A stretch of 62,405 nucleotides of DNA from Flavobacteriaceae bacterium (GTDB lineage: Bacteria; Bacteroidota; Bacteroidia; Flavobacteriales; Flavobacteriaceae): positions 1 through 62,405 of the forward strand of contig PBHD01000013.1 of NCBI GenBank assembly GCA_002719315.1, written 5' to 3'. How positions within the stretch are numbered: position 1 is the stretch's first letter; every line of letters starts with the position of its first letter. Made by a program: the position numbers and the translations under genes. The notes below the pieces were generated by a model. It saw nothing but the letters and a program-made list of their open reading frames with translations. It was not told the origin of the DNA and did not search any database. This document shows positions 35,724-43,663 of this stretch, in pieces.

Positions 35724-37685
35724 TTGATTAAAAAAGATACTATAGATAAGATTTTTGAAGTCTCACGTGTAGAGGAAGTTATTGGCGAATTTGTTTCTTT
35801 AAAAAAATCAGGCTCAAATTTTAAAGGCTTAAGTCCATTTACAAATGAAAAAACCCCAAGTTTCATGGTTTCCCCGGTTAAGCAAATTTGGAAAGATTTT
35901 AGTAGTGGAAAAGGTGGAAACGTAGTGGCTTTTTTGATGGAGCATGAACATTTTAGTTATCCAGACGCGTTAAGGTTTTTAGCAAAAAAATATAATATTC
36001 TTATTGAAGAAACACAAGAAACAGAGGCTGAAAAACAAAAAACTAGTGAAAAAGAAAGTTTATTTTTGATAAATCAGTTTGCATCTAAATTTTTTATTGA
36101 GAACCTTTTTAAAAAAGATGAGGGGCTTTCAATAGGCTTGTCTTATCTTAAAGAGAGGGGCTTTTCAAATGAAATTATTGAAAAATTTGTTGTTGGATAT
36201 TCACTAGATTTAAAGAATGATTTTTTTAATTCAGCAATTGAATTTGGCTATTTAAAAGAAAACATAGAAAAGTCTGGTTTAATCATAAATAATTCAAAAG
36301 GTATAGTAGATAGGTTCAGAGCTAGAGTTATTTTCCCTATAAGAAGTATTGCAGGAAGAATTCAAGGTTTTGGAGGTAGAATTCTATCTAATAAACTCAA
36401 TGTAGCAAAATATATTAATTCTCCCGAGAGTATAGTTTACATTAAGAGTAAAGTTTTATATGGAATTTTTGAAAGTAAAAAAGCTATTGCTAATAAAGAT
36501 CTTTGTTATTTGGTAGAAGGATACACTGATGTAATTCAAATGCATGAGTCGGGAATTGAAAATGTTGTCTCATCCTCTGGGACAGCTTTGAGTATAGATC
36601 AAATACAAATAATTAAAAGGTTAACAAAAAACGTAACATTATTGTTTGATTCTGATGAAGCGGGATTAAGAGCTTCCTTGAGAGGTATAGATTTGTTTTT
36701 AGACCAAGGAATTAATGTAAAGATTTTAGTTTTTCCTAAAGGAATGGATCCTGATAGTTTTGTTAGAGGTAGACAAAAACAAGACATTTTAAAATATTTC
36801 AATAAAAATTCAAAAGATTTTATCCAATTTAAGGCTAATTTATTGTTAAAGGATTCATTAGATGATCCAATAAGGAAATCAAGTGCTATTAAGGATATAA
36901 TAATAAGTATATCAAAAATCCCTGATTTAATTCAACAGGAAATTTTTGTAAAAAAATGTTCGGAGTTAATGGATATTTCTGAAAAAGTTTTGTTTAATGT
37001 TTTAGAGCAAGAAAAAAATAAAATTAGATTTAAAAATAAAAGAAATAATATTTCTAAAAACTCATTAGAAGTTGTTGAAAATATTTCAAATGAAAAAAAA
37101 ATTGATTTAGAAATAGTTTCATTAGAAAAGCAAATAGTTCATATATTATTGCATTATGGAAAGGAAGAAGCGTTTTTTGATGAGATCTTTTTGTTACATG
37201 GAGAAAATGGACAAATAATTGAAGAATCTAAAATTGTAAAAAGTAAAGTTTATGAAAAGATTTTTCTTGATCTACAGCAGGATGAAGTAGAATTAATTAA
37301 TCCATTATATCAAGAGCTTTACATCAAACTAATTGAACTTTATCAAACTGAAGGAAAAGTAACTATAGACAAATTAATTAGAAATCTTAAACCAGATTTG
37401 TCTCAAATAGTTTCTGATCTTTTATTATCTGATGAAATTTATGAGCTTCATAATTGGGATAAAAGAAATGTATTTGTGAAAGAAAAAAAAAGTTTGGTAG
37501 GCCAGCTCGTATCAGAAACAATTTTGTCTTTGAGAAAGAACTTGATTGATCAAAAAATCAAAACTTTAGTTAAAAACTCCAAAGAAAAAAAAGGTCTGTC
37601 AAATAATCCCGATTTTCTGTCGGAGGTTATTAATTATCAAAATTTGAAAAAACTTTTATCTAAAAAACTAAATAGAGTTATTTAA
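35724..37685 (+). CDS. dnaG: DNA primase
   Basis: A 653-residue primase that makes RNA primers at the replication fork. The order is a CHC2-like N-domain (residues 1-75), the catalytic domain with the TOPRIM motif VEGYTDV and LFDSDEAGLRA, and a C-terminal DnaB-binding-type helical region. The zinc ligands of CHC2 are missing: residues 37, 40, 58 and 61 are S, T, D and S where C, H, C, C are expected. It starts with TTG at 35724, supported by TIDKIFE at residues 6-12. Its end overlaps the convergent regulator gene by 4 nt. Confidence 0.95.
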   Translation: MIKKDTIDKIFEVSRVEEVIGEFVSLKKSGSNFKGLSPFTNEKTPSFMVSPVKQIWKDFSSGKGGNVVAFLMEHEHFSYPDALRFLAKKYNILIEETQETEAEKQKTSEKESLFLINQFASKFFIENLFKKDEGLSIGLSYLKERGFSNEIIEKFVVGYSLDLKNDFFNSAIEFGYLKENIEKSGLIINNSKGIVDRFRARVIFPIRSIAGRIQGFGGRILSNKLNVAKYINSPESIVYIKSKVLYGIFESKKAIANKDLCYLVEGYTDVIQMHESGIENVVSSSGTALSIDQIQIIKRLTKNVTLLFDSDEAGLRASLRGIDLFLDQGINVKILVFPKGMDPDSFVRGRQKQDILKYFNKNSKDFIQFKANLLLKDSLDDPIRKSSAIKDIIISISKIPDLIQQEIFVKKCSELMDISEKVLFNVLEQEKNKIRFKNKRNNISKNSLEVVENISNEKKIDLEIVSLEKQIVHILLHYGKEEAFFDEIFLLHGENGQIIEESKIVKSKVYEKIFLDLQQDEVELINPLYQELYIKLIELYQTEGKVTIDKLIRNLKPDLSQIVSDLLLSDEIYELHNWDKRNVFVKEKKSLVGQLVSETILSLRKNLIDQKIKTLVKNSKEKKGLSNNPDFLSEVINYQNLKKLLSKKLNRVI

Positions 37686-38284
37686 AACAATCTAGATTCA
37701 TTAGCATATTTATATAAGTCTATTGTGTTTATAGCCTTAGTTTTGGTGAAGACTCTTGTTTTGTATGTATTAACAGTTTTTTGATTTATCTTAAGAATTT
37801 TTGATATTTCAATGTTTCTTTTGCCATCTAATAAATGTCTCAAAACTTCTATTTCTCTTTTTGATAGATTAGTTTTGCTTTTTTTTAATTTTAGATGATT
37901 TAAACTAATGAATTTAGTGCCAATAGATTTTTTGTAAACATTTTTAATTGTTTTGGTAATTAAATTTTTTTTAGAAGTTTTTAGTATATAATCGTAAACG
38001 CCCATTTTTATATATTTATTTATACTATTTGAATAAGGCTTATCAGATAAAACTATTATTGGAATTTTTTTGTTAATCTTCTTAGTTAAATCTCCTATAT
38101 TTCCATCTTTTAGGTGAATTTCAGAGACAATAATGTCTACTTTATTCAATGATGAATGTAACTGAGATAATTCTTCTAGAGATCCAATAACTTTGTGAAT
38201 CTTAAATTCAGTGTCATTTTTAAAATAAAATTTAAATCCTTTTTGAACTATCGGGTGAGGATCAATAAACAGTATATTAATCAT
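37682..38284 (-). CDS. LuxR-family response-regulator-like protein with a degenerate receiver domain
   Basis: A 200-residue protein with a receiver domain (about 1-125) and a LuxR/GerE helix-turn-helix (about 138-198: LSKREIEVLRHL, IEISKILKINQKTVNTYKTRVF). The receiver keeps D8, S80 and K102 but has Pro at position 9, where the second acidic residue is usual, and E55 (SEIHLKDG) where the phospho-acceptor Asp should be. It therefore probably does not work as a standard phosphorylation switch. The ATG overlaps the nadE stop in an ATGA junction, so the gene is translated with nadE. No histidine kinase is adjacent. Target genes are unknown. Confidence 0.88.
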   Translation of the reverse strand: MINILFIDPHPIVQKGFKFYFKNDTEFKIHKVIGSLEELSQLHSSLNKVDIIVSEIHLKDGNIGDLTKKINKKIPIIVLSDKPYSNSINKYIKMGVYDYILKTSKKNLITKTIKNVYKKSIGTKFISLNHLKLKKSKTNLSKREIEVLRHLLDGKRNIEISKILKINQKTVNTYKTRVFTKTKAINTIDLYKYANESRLF

Positions 38285-39081
38285 TCTTTAAGTAGTTTTA
38301 AAGGTATTTTGCAAACTGGAATTGGGCGCATTTTATGTAAATTATTTTTATTAAATTTTTTAAAGGTTTCATAAACTAATTTTTGTCTTTTTGAAAAAAT
38401 TTTTTTATCAAATTTTTTTTTACTTTTTTTCATAGCCCATTCGAGTTCTTCATATGTTACTCCAAATTGATCTTCATCTGTTCTATTATCAGGCCATAAA
38501 CCATCTGTTGGGGGCGCTGTTTGAATTGATTTTATTATTTTTAGATTTTTAGCTAACTTATAAACTTCTGTTTTTAACAAATCAGCTATTGGGCTAATAT
38601 CAACTCCTCCATCACCATATTTAGTAAAAAATCCAACTCCAAAATCTTCAACTTTGTTGCCAGTTCCAACTACAAGATAATCATTTAATGCAGCAAAATA
38701 ATACAAAGTTGTCATTCTTAGACGTGATCTAGAGTTTGCCAGGGATAATAATTGTTTTTCATTATTTTTTAGTTTAAGTGGCATTTTGTTTTGAAATAAA
38801 TCAAAAATTTCTGATAATGAAATTTTGTAGTGTTTCACATTAGGAAATTTTTCCTCAAGCCAGTTAATATGATCAATTGATCTTTTTTTTTCATTTTTAC
38901 TTTGGTGAATAGACATTTCTAAACATAAAACATCTTTTTTAGTTAAAGCACAGAGAGTAGAGACAACAGCAGAATCTATTCCTCCAGAAACACCTATTAC
39001 AAACCCATTCATTTTTGATAAGCTACAATATTCGATTAACCAATTTACTATATGATTAACTACTTTTTTTGGAGATTTCAT
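38281..39081 (-). CDS. nadE: NAD synthetase (ammonia-dependent)
   Basis: A 266-residue NAD synthase that amidates nicotinic acid adenine dinucleotide. The PP-loop SGGIDS is at residues 32-37, with VGTGNKVED and FTKYGDGGVDI downstream, as in the short ammonia-dependent type without a glutaminase domain. It is divergent from gldB and followed by the LuxR-type regulator. The nadE-gldB-gldC arrangement is shared with known Flavobacteriia. Confidence 0.96.
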   Translation of the reverse strand: MKSPKKVVNHIVNWLIEYCSLSKMNGFVIGVSGGIDSAVVSTLCALTKKDVLCLEMSIHQSKNEKKRSIDHINWLEEKFPNVKHYKISLSEIFDLFQNKMPLKLKNNEKQLLSLANSRSRLRMTTLYYFAALNDYLVVGTGNKVEDFGVGFFTKYGDGGVDISPIADLLKTEVYKLAKNLKIIKSIQTAPPTDGLWPDNRTDEDQFGVTYEELEWAMKKSKKKFDKKIFSKRQKLVYETFKKFNKNNLHKMRPIPVCKIPLKLLKE

Positions 39082-39102
39082 GTATAAAAGATTTAATGAG
39101 TG

Positions 39103-39110
39103 TAAATTTG
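39103..39110 (+). promoter_or_regulatory. Possible -7 box of gldBC
   Basis: TAAATTTG matches TAnnTTTG but lies 51 nt before the gldB ATG and has no clear TTG element upstream. Confidence 0.35.
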
Positions 39111-39161
39111 CATTAAAATTAATTATTTGAAATTATCAACAAAGTGTTTTTTAATTTACTT

Positions 39162-40124
39162 ATGAAATATAAAGTTTTATTTATTTTATTAGCTGTTTTT
39201 ATTAACGTACAATGTAAAAAAAATAATGTAAAAGACGAAATTAATTCAATTCCAATAAATATAAATTTTGACAGGTTTGATAAGAAATTTTATAACATAG
39301 ATTCTTTTGAATTAAATGATTTAAAAAAACAATATTCGTATTTATTTCCAGAAAAGTTCGACGATATAGTTTGGGTTAATCGAAGAAAAGATTCTTTACA
39401 ACTTATCTTAAAAAATGCTATTGAAAAAAAATTTAAAAACTTTGATTTTATAGAGGATGAAGTTAATCACCTCTTCAAGCATTTAAAATATTATTTCCCT
39501 AAAATAAATATTCCTAAAATTGTTACATTAATTAATAACGTTGACTATCAGTCTAAAATTATTTATTTAGATACGTTAGTAATTATATCTCTAGATACTT
39601 ATTTGGGAAAAAACCATGACATATATAATGGGATTCCAAATTATATAAAGTATGATATGGATATATCATTTTTATCCTCTCATATAGCAGATAAATTTTT
39701 AATCAATAAAATTAATTATCCAAAGGATAGAACTTTTCTTTCTCAAATGATATTCTATGGCAAAAAACTCTATTTAAAGGAAAAACTATTACCTAATAAA
39801 AATGACACTATTATAATTGGATATTCAAAAAAAGATTTGTCTTGGGCTCAAGAAAATGAACTTTATATATGGAAATATTTTATAGAAAAGGAATTGCTTT
39901 ATAATTCTGATAGTAAACTAATAAGAAGATTTTTAGATCCTTCACCTTTTTCTAAATTCTATTTAGATATTGACAATCAATCTCCAGGTAGAATAGGAAG
40001 ATGGATTGGATGGCAAATAGTTAGATCGTTTATGAAAAAAAATCCAGAAGTAAAAATTGAAGATTTAATTTTTAAGCCAAGTGAAGAGCTATTTTTTGAA
40101 TCTAGTTATAAACCTAAATCATAA
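39162..40124 (+). CDS. gldB: Gliding motility lipoprotein GldB
   Basis: A 320-residue lipoprotein with a signal peptide ending NVQC (Cys18). The remainder matches GldB, with INFDRFDKKFY, SYLFPEKFDD and FLDPSPFSKFY before a C-terminal PGRIGRWIGWQIV. GldB was required for gliding of Flavobacterium johnsoniae, but its biochemical role is not established. The ATG at 39162 is preferred to a GTG at 39144 because the signal peptide then begins at the basic n-region. gldC follows 5 nt downstream. Confidence 0.94.
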   Translation: MKYKVLFILLAVFINVQCKKNNVKDEINSIPININFDRFDKKFYNIDSFELNDLKKQYSYLFPEKFDDIVWVNRRKDSLQLILKNAIEKKFKNFDFIEDEVNHLFKHLKYYFPKINIPKIVTLINNVDYQSKIIYLDTLVIISLDTYLGKNHDIYNGIPNYIKYDMDISFLSSHIADKFLINKINYPKDRTFLSQMIFYGKKLYLKEKLLPNKNDTIIIGYSKKDLSWAQENELYIWKYFIEKELLYNSDSKLIRRFLDPSPFSKFYLDIDNQSPGRIGRWIGWQIVRSFMKKNPEVKIEDLIFKPSEELFFESSYKPKS

Positions 40125-40129
40125 TATAA

Positions 40130-40459
40130 ATGAAAAAATCAAATATAAATATTGAAGTAACTTTGGATGAAAATAAAATTCCTGAAGAAATGTTTTGGTC
40201 GGCTCCTGATGGTGGGGTTAATAAAAAGGAATGCAAAGCTTTACTTATGTCTTTTTGGGATCATGATGTCCAAGAAACCTTAAAAATGGATCTATGGGTA
40301 AAGAAAATGCCTATTGATCAGATGCAGCTATTTTTTTATCAAACTTTATTATCAATGAGTGATAGTTTTTATAATGCAACTAAAGATGAGAAAATGACGC
40401 AGTCTTTGAGAGATTTTTGTAAATTTTTTGGTGAGAAATTAAAAATTATCAAAAAATAA
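40130..40459 (+). CDS. gldC: Gliding motility protein GldC
   Basis: A 109-residue soluble protein. It has the IEVTLDENKIPE..W start and the W..A.DGG...KECKA.L.S.WD pattern of GldC, plus a C-terminal FCKFFGEKLK segment. GldC increases gliding efficiency and is always found with gldB; its mechanism is unknown. It has no signal peptide and is probably cytoplasmic. It converges on engB with a 4-nt gap. Confidence 0.95.
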   Translation: MKKSNINIEVTLDENKIPEEMFWSAPDGGVNKKECKALLMSFWDHDVQETLKMDLWVKKMPIDQMQLFFYQTLLSMSDSFYNATKDEKMTQSLRDFCKFFGEKLKIIKK

Positions 40460-40463
40460 GATA

Positions 40464-41069
40464 TTATTTAACTAGATTTTTGTTCAGTTGATGGATTTCT
40501 GATAAAACATCATCGAAACCAGTTTTATCATTCGATGAAGTTATATAAATAGGTGGTAGAGATTTAAGGGAAAATTTTAAAAGGGATTTCTTATACTCGT
40601 CCACATTTTTTTCAATTTTACTTTTAATAAGTTTGTCAGATTTGGTAAATACTATTGAAAAAGAAACATAATTTTTTATAAGCCATTCAATAAATATTAA
40701 ATCAATTTTTTGAATTTTATGTCTTATGTCAATTAGAAGATATGCATTGATTAGTTGTTTTCTTTTTTTAAAGTATTGAGATATTAAATTTTGAAATTTA
40801 CTTTTACTTTTTTTTGACACAGAGGCATATCCATATCCAGGAAGATCTACTAAAAACCAATTTTTATTAATCAAAAAATGATTAATAAGCTGTGTTTTTC
40901 CAGGTTTTGAAGAAGTTTTTGCAAGTTTTTTTTTGTTACACAAACAATTAATAAGACTAGATTTACCAACATTTGACCTGCCAATAAACGCATATTCTGG
41001 AAATTGATAATTTGGACACTTTGAAACATCAGAATTACTTACAACAAATTCTGCTGATCTAATATTCAT
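40464..41069 (-). CDS. engB: Ribosome biogenesis GTPase EngB/YsxC
   Basis: A 201-residue TRAFAC GTPase. G1 is GRSNVGKS (30-37), PGKT is in switch I, DLPGYG is G3, and TKSDK is G4. EngB acts in assembly of the large ribosomal subunit. It follows the alpha/beta-hydrolase gene by 5 nt and probably shares its promoter. Confidence 0.96.
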   Translation of the reverse strand: MNIRSAEFVVSNSDVSKCPNYQFPEYAFIGRSNVGKSSLINCLCNKKKLAKTSSKPGKTQLINHFLINKNWFLVDLPGYGYASVSKKSKSKFQNLISQYFKKRKQLINAYLLIDIRHKIQKIDLIFIEWLIKNYVSFSIVFTKSDKLIKSKIEKNVDEYKKSLLKFSLKSLPPIYITSSNDKTGFDDVLSEIHQLNKNLVK

Positions 41070-41074
41070 TATAA

Positions 41075-41839
41075 TTAATTATTCAAATTAATTAACCATT
41101 TATGCATAATATTGTTAAATTCCACAGGATGCTCCATCATTGGAACATGACCACATTTATCAATCCAATAGAGGGTTGAATTAGGAAGTAATTTATGGAA
41201 TTCTTTTGCAACTTCTGGAGGTGTTACAGTATCTTGATTGCCCCAGATTATTGCTGTTGGTGTTTTCATTTTTGGAAGATCGTTTGACATATTGTGCCTT
41301 ATAGCACTCTTTGCAAGTGCCAAAGTTCTAATTAATTTATTTCTATCATTTACAGTGTTAAAAACTTCATCAACCAATTCTTTTGAAGCAATTTTAGAAT
41401 CAAAAAAAACTTCTTCTGTTTTTGATTTTATCCAATCATAATTTTCTCTATTTGGATATTTATCTCCCATATTATTTTCATAGAGTCCTGAACTTCCAGT
41501 TATAATTAAGCCTTTTAAAAGCTCAGGATAATTCTTTGCAAATAACAAACCTATATGCCCCCCCATAGAATTTCCAAGTAAAATAACATTTTCTAATTCT
41601 TTAAAAGCAATAAATTCATTTAAAAATTCAGACAATGATTTAAGTGTAGTTTCTGATACAGGCATTGAATAAATGGGAAGTTCTGGTATTATAATTTTAA
41701 AGCCTTTTGATGGGAAAAAATCGTAAACTGTTTTAAAATTGCTTAGTCCACCCATTAATCCATGAAGAATGATAATTGGATGTCCTTTACCGGATTCAAT
41801 ATATCTATATTTATTTTCTTTAATTACAGTTTTATCCAT
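41075..41839 (-). CDS. Alpha/beta-fold hydrolase
   Basis: A 254-residue serine hydrolase. The triad is S91 in GNSMGG, D203 in GNQDTVTPP and H231 in CGHVPMMEHP, with the oxyanion turn HGLMGG at 26-31. The overall pattern is like monoacylglycerol lipases or C-C hydrolases, but the substrate cannot be read. It lies upstream of engB and is divergent from mraZ with a 167-bp gap that includes the MraZ operator. Confidence 0.9.
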   Translation of the reverse strand: MDKTVIKENKYRYIESGKGHPIIILHGLMGGLSNFKTVYDFFPSKGFKIIIPELPIYSMPVSETTLKSLSEFLNEFIAFKELENVILLGNSMGGHIGLLFAKNYPELLKGLIITGSSGLYENNMGDKYPNRENYDWIKSKTEEVFFDSKIASKELVDEVFNTVNDRNKLIRTLALAKSAIRHNMSNDLPKMKTPTAIIWGNQDTVTPPEVAKEFHKLLPNSTLYWIDKCGHVPMMEHPVEFNNIMHKWLINLNN

Positions 41840-41943
41840 AGTTGTAATTATAAAACCATTGTAAATATAGCTATTTCCATTTTAGTTGTTTTAATACATT
41901 TAAATACTTTTTAATAATAAAATAAATTTAAAAACTTATCAAC

Positions 41944-41972
41944 AATGTGGTAAAATGTGGTAAAATGTGGGA
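41944..41972 (+). promoter_or_regulatory. MraZ-binding repeats (operator of the dcw cluster)
   Basis: Three direct repeats of the 10-bp unit AAAATGTGGT lie head to tail at 41943-41971 (ATGTGG at 41945-41950, 41955-41960 and 41965-41970), the last ending in GTGGG. MraZ is known to bind short direct repeats with 10-bp periodicity upstream of its own gene in other phyla (TGGGN-type in Escherichia coli). The repeats end 10-11 nt upstream of a -7 box, so binding would block the -33 region. Confidence 0.85.
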
Positions 41973-41981
41973 TTAATATTT

Positions 41982-41989
41982 TATATTTG
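41982..41989 (+). promoter_or_regulatory. -7 box of mraZ promoter
   Basis: TATATTTG matches TAnnTTTG and ends 17 nt before the mraZ ATG, the same distance as at queA. The expected -33 position falls on the second MraZ repeat, which reads TGTGG rather than a good TTG. Confidence 0.65.
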
Positions 41990-42006
41990 ATAGAATAATT
42001 TATATA

Positions 42007-42471
42007 ATGCATCATTTTATAGGCTCTTATGAATGCAAACTTGATTCTAAAGGTAGAATCATGATGCCTATTGCAATAAAAAAGCAACTTAATCCAATTA
42101 TCTCTAAAGGTTTTGTAATTAAAAGAGCTGTTTTTAATAATTGTTTAGAACTATACCCAATTGAAGAGTGGAATATTCTTATGGAAAAGGTAAATAGTTT
42201 AAACCGTTTTAATAAAAAGAACAATGATTTTATTAGAAGATTTACTGCAGGAGTTCGTACCATAAATATTGATTCCTCAGGCAGATTGCTTATTCCAAAA
42301 AATCTAATTAAACATGTTAATATTAAAAAGGAAATAGTTATATCATCTACTGTGAATATTCTTGAAATATGGGATAAAAATAATTATGAAAAGGCAATAG
42401 ATGAAGCTACAATTGATTTTGGAAGTTTAGCTGAAGAAGTAATGGGTAACAAGGATGAAAATTTATCATAA
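42007..42471 (+). CDS. mraZ: Transcriptional regulator MraZ
   Basis: A 154-residue protein of two tandem SpoVT/AbrB-like domains, each with the D-x-x-GR motif (DSKGR near residue 18 and DSSGR near 93). It controls the dcw cluster, binding direct repeats upstream of its own gene, which are present here. The length is normal. The next gene, rsmH, overlaps its 3' end by 17 nt. Confidence 0.97.
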   Translation: MHHFIGSYECKLDSKGRIMMPIAIKKQLNPIISKGFVIKRAVFNNCLELYPIEEWNILMEKVNSLNRFNKKNNDFIRRFTAGVRTINIDSSGRLLIPKNLIKHVNIKKEIVISSTVNILEIWDKNNYEKAIDEATIDFGSLAEEVMGNKDENLS

Positions 42472-43354
42472 ACCTGTTTTAAAAAAAGAAGCAGTAAATG
42501 CTCTTTCAATAAATCCAAATGGATTATATGTAGACGCAACATTTGGTGGAGGAGGTCATTCAGCTACTATATTAAATAATCTTGGATTAAGAGGAAAGTT
42601 ATTTGCCTTTGATCAGGATAATGATTCTAATATAAATAAGATAAATGATCCAAGATTTGTTTTAATCAACAACAGATTCAGCAATATAAAGAAGTATTTA
42701 AAATTTTATAGTATTGATAAAATTAATGGAGTTATAGCAGACTTTGGAGTTTCATCCTATCAACTCGATTCTCCATCAAGAGGGTTTTCGATTAATAAAA
42801 ATTCTAGATTGGATATGAGAATGAATCAAAATCAATCTTTAGATGCTTATTTTATTGTAAATAATTATTCTGAGAAGAAATTAACTTCTATTTTTTTAAA
42901 TTATGGTGAATTAAAAAAGGCCAATATTTTTTCAAATTTAATTGTAAGTAAAAGAAAAAAAAATTTAATTACTACAACATATCAACTAAAATCTGCTATT
43001 AGTAACTTATATAATGATAGTAATAAAAATAAAATTTTATCAAAAGTTTTTCAAGCCATACGGATAGAGGTTAATAATGAGTTAAATGAAATAAAAACAT
43101 TTTTAAAAAAATCAACTGAAATTTTAAATCCAGGAGGTAGATTGGTTTGTATTTCATATCATTCACTAGAGGACAGACTTGTTAAAAGATATATAAAATC
43201 AGGAAATTTTGAAGGTATTCCAAAAAAAGATTTTTATGGCAACATAATAAAACCTTTAAAAGTTATTGGCAAACTTATTACACCCTCAAGTAACGAAATT
43301 AAAACAAACAGAAGAAGCAGAAGTGCTAAATTAAGAATAGGAGAAAAGATATGA
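42455..43354 (+). CDS. rsmH: 16S rRNA (cytosine1402-N4)-methyltransferase
   Basis: A 299-residue SAM-dependent methyltransferase of the RsmH/MraW family. It starts YHKPVLKKEAV, contains the SAM motif DATFGGGGHS, and has ADFGVSSYQLD and SYHSLEDR. It methylates C1402 of 16S rRNA. It overlaps mraZ upstream and ftsL downstream (ATGA, 4 nt). Confidence 0.97.
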   Translation: MKIYHKPVLKKEAVNALSINPNGLYVDATFGGGGHSATILNNLGLRGKLFAFDQDNDSNINKINDPRFVLINNRFSNIKKYLKFYSIDKINGVIADFGVSSYQLDSPSRGFSINKNSRLDMRMNQNQSLDAYFIVNNYSEKKLTSIFLNYGELKKANIFSNLIVSKRKKNLITTTYQLKSAISNLYNDSNKNKILSKVFQAIRIEVNNELNEIKTFLKKSTEILNPGGRLVCISYHSLEDRLVKRYIKSGNFEGIPKKDFYGNIIKPLKVIGKLITPSSNEIKTNRRSRSAKLRIGEKI

Positions 43355-43662
43355 AAAAAATAATTTCAATTCTAAATATTGATTTTTTAATTAAACAAGA
43401 TTCATTTAGAAATTGGAGAATGATTTTTTTTATTTCAATTCTTGCATTAGTAATGATCTCAAGTGGCCACAGTGCTGATAAAAAAATATTTTTAATAGCA
43501 AGTTTAAACTCAAAAATTAAAGCCTTGAAAAGTCAGTTTGTAGAAAATAAAACTAAATTAATCAATTTAAAAAAAGAAACTAATATTATTAAAAAGTTAG
43601 GATATAAAGGTATCAGACCAAGTTCAAAACCCCCCGTTAAAATTATTGTTCAAAGTAAATAA
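43351..43662 (+). CDS. ftsL: FtsL-like cell division protein
   Basis: A 103-residue single-span membrane protein: a cytoplasmic start to about residue 22, one hydrophobic segment (FFISILALVMISS, about 27-39) and a helical periplasmic part rich in Lys, Leu and Asn. The position between rsmH and ftsI and this topology fit FtsL, whose sequence is otherwise poorly conserved. It is assigned mainly on context. Confidence 0.78.
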   Translation: MKKIISILNIDFLIKQDSFRNWRMIFFISILALVMISSGHSADKKIFLIASLNSKIKALKSQFVENKTKLINLKKETNIIKKLGYKGIRPSSKPPVKIIVQSK

Positions 43663-43663
43663 T

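Noticed and set aside
43646-43663. Earlier ATG for ftsI
   Set aside because: It lies within ftsL and adds residues not expected before the cytoplasmic start; the ATG at 43664 gives a typical N-terminus.
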